Shown here one piece after another: positions 62,641 through 64,000 of a DNA stretch of 64,000 bases. The notes under the pieces were generated by a model. That model was not told the DNA's origin. It did not search any database and was given only the letters and a program-made list of their open reading frames with translations. This DNA comes from Calliopsis andreniformis (lineage: Eukaryota > Arthropoda > Insecta > Hymenoptera > Andrenidae): contig NW_027480482.1 of NCBI RefSeq assembly GCF_051401765.1, forward strand, positions 2,294,001 to 2,358,000. Direction: 5' to 3'. The stretch's first letter is position 1. Each line of letters starts with the position of its first letter. The translations under genes were made by a program, and so were the position numbers.

Positions 62641-64000
62641 TCCTCATACTCAATTCTCAATTCTCAATCCTCAATTCCCAATCCTCAATCTTCAGACCTC
62701 AATAATCAATCTCCAATTCTTGATCCTCAATCCCCAATCTTCAATCCATAATCCTCAATCTTCAATCCCCAATCCCCAGTACTCAATCTTCAATCCTCAA
62801 TGCTCAATCCTCAATCCTCAATCCTCAATCCTCAATCCTCAATCCTCAATCCTCAATCCTCAATCCTCAATCCTCAATATTCAATCATCAATACTCAATC
62901 TTCAACCCTCAATCTTCAATCCTCAATACTCAATCTTCAATGCTCAATCCTCAATCCTCAATCCTCAATCCTCTTTCCCCAACCCTCAATCCTCATTCCT
63001 CAACCCTCAGTCCTCATACTCAATTCTCAATTCTCAATCCTCAATCCTCAATGCTCAATCTTCAATCCTCAATAATCAATTTCCAATCCTCAATCCTCAA
63101 TCCTCAATTCTCGATCCTCAATCCTCTGGCATCAATACTCAATCTTCAATACTCAACACTCAATCCTCACTCCTCAATCCTCAATCCTCAAACCTCAATC
63201 CTCAATCCTCAATATTCAATCATCAATACTCAATCTTCAATCCGCAATCCTCAATCCTCTATCCTCAACCCTCAATCCTCATTCCTCAAACCTCAATCCT
63301 CAACCCTCAGTCCTCATACTCAATTCTCAATTCTCAATCCTCAATTCTCAATCCTCAATCTTCAGTCCTCAATAATCAATCTCCAATTCTTGATCCTCAA
63401 TCCCCAATCTTCAATCCATAATCCTCAATCTTCAATCCCCAATCCCCAGTACTCAATCTTCAATCCTCAATGCTCAATCCTCAATCCTCAATCCTCAGTC
63501 CTCAGACCTCAATCTTCAATCCTCAAACCTCAATCCTCAACCGTCAGTCCTCATTCTCCAACCTCAATCCTCAATCCTCAATCCTCAATCTTCAATCCCC
63601 AATACTCAATCTTCAATCCTCAATCCTCAATACTCAATCCTCAATCCTCAAGCCTCAGGCATCAATACTCAATCTTCAATACTCAATCCTCAATCCTCAA
63701 TCCTCAATCCTCAATCCTCAACCATCAATCCTCATTCCTCAAACCTCAATCCTCAACCCTCAGTCCTCATCCTCAATTCTCAATTCTCAATCCTCAATCC
63801 TCAATCCTCAATCTTCAATCCTCAATAATCAATCTCCGATCCTAGGTCCTCAATCCCCAACCTTCAATCGTTAATCCTCAATCTTCAATCCTCAATCCCC
63901 AGTCATCAATCTTCAATCCTCAATGCTCAATCCTCAATCCTCAATCCTCAGTCCTCAATCCCCAATCCTTAATCCTCAAACCTCAGTCCTCAACCGTCAG
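62641..64000 (+). repeat. Partial duplicate of 59,720-61,079 (2,921-bp spacing), cut by window end
   Basis: The anchors at 59,879, 60,019 and 60,549 recur 2,921 bp later at 62,800, 62,940 and 63,470. One difference seen is C at 62,678 against T at 59,757. The copy runs off the right edge. Confidence 0.83.
62800..63469 (+). repeat. 670-bp higher-order unit, copy 8
   Basis: Anchor to anchor is exactly 670 bp, a near twin of the unit at 59,879. Confidence 0.8.

Larger units (their letters stand above)
1..64000 (+). repeat. Heptanucleotide satellite array (CCTCAAT)n, whole window
   Basis: The entire window is a head-to-tail array of a degenerate 7-bp unit, CCTCAAT on the + strand and ATTGAGG on the - strand. 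Orientation never inverts, and both window edges lie inside the array, so its true length exceeds 64 kb. Common variants are CTTCAAT, ACTCAAT, CCTCAGT, CCTCAAA, CCTCAAC, CCTCATT, ATTCAAT, CATCAAT, CGTCAAT and CCCCAAT. Recurrent one-base deletions give hexamers such as CCTCGT and CCTCAT. The same variants recur in the same order many times, which shows higher-order organisation and not independent decay of a simple repeat. No coding gene, tRNA, rRNA or transposon was recognised. The reading as eukaryotic satellite DNA is inferred from size and structure; the host is unknown. Confidence 0.97.

Noticed and set aside
1..64000. CRISPR array
   Set aside because: There is no alternation of a conserved 23-50 bp repeat with unique spacers; units are contiguous heptamers, and no cas genes are present.
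1..64000. Telomeric repeat array
   Set aside because: ATTGAGG differs from the plant-type TTTAGGG at three positions and from other telomere repeats by more. Unit decay, hexamer slips and kilobase duplications do not fit a telomerase-made tract. An origin from interstitial telomere DNA cannot be excluded but has no support.
1..64000. Reverse-transcriptase-made concatemer encoding an endless open frame, as in some bacterial defence systems
   Set aside because: The resemblance is only that the unit lacks stops. There is no reverse transcriptase or non-coding RNA gene in the window, and the copies carry inherited variants and large duplications typical of satellite evolution.
1..64000. tRNA, rRNA or other structured RNA genes
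   Set aside because: The + strand is nearly free of G and the - strand nearly free of C, so stable long-range pairing is impossible apart from the short module hairpins; no RNA family motif was seen.

Overview
The whole 64 kb window is one uninterrupted, head-to-tail satellite array built from a degenerate 7-bp unit. On the + strand the unit reads CCTCAAT (ATTGAGG on the other strand). I find no protein gene, RNA gene, transposable element or ordinary unique sequence on either strand. The + strand is made almost entirely of A, C and T, with G only about 2-3% by eye, so strand asymmetry is extreme and its sign never flips. An array of this length and depth of organisation points to eukaryotic heterochromatin (pericentromeric, subtelomeric, or a sex or B chromosome). 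The species cannot be told from the sequence. Heptamer satellites are known in some eukaryotes (for example the Drosophila virilis group), and short heptamer repeats are known in filamentous cyanobacteria, but nothing here proves a link to either.

The array has several nested levels. Level 1 is the heptamer, mutated at conserved places (CTTCAAT, ACTCAAT, CCTCAGT, CCTCAAA, ATTCAAT, CATCAAT) and slipped to hexamers at recurring sites. Perfect runs reach only about 12-14 units. Level 2 is made of recurring sub-repeats marked by an anchor ending in CAATGCTCAAT: a unit of exactly 670 bp (eight copies) and a unit of about 983 bp (seven copies, several directly adjacent). Level 3 is a set of kilobase-scale duplications. 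These include 1-4,430 repeated at 11,057-15,470 (spacing 11,056-11,063); 15.0-20.1 kb repeated at 20.9-25.9 kb (5,843); 42,908-48,180 repeated at 48,181-53,430 (5,273, no difference seen in the places compared); 53.9-55.9 kb repeated at 55.9-57.9 kb (about 1,990); and, at the right end, jumps back of 1,248 and 2,921 bp. Longer-range copies link 5.6-9.5 with 25.9-30.4 kb, 9.7-12.4 with 36.5-39.1 kb, 30.3-33.0 with 53.2-55.8 kb, and 40.1-41.9 with 59.6-61.4 kb. The window is therefore a mosaic in which nearly every piece recurs. Several junctions lie in perfect heptamer runs.

The most distinctive signal is a diverged module centred on CAATAGAATAT, present in 24 copies of four related classes. 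Two classes (11 copies) can fold into a short hairpin that keeps the same outer stem, AGAAT/ATTCT.

The many long open frames are a by-product. A stop-free 7-bp unit (7 = 1 mod 3) gives the same heptapeptide, roughly SILNPQS, in all three + frames, while the - strand has a TGA every 21 nt in each frame. No CDS is annotated for this reason.
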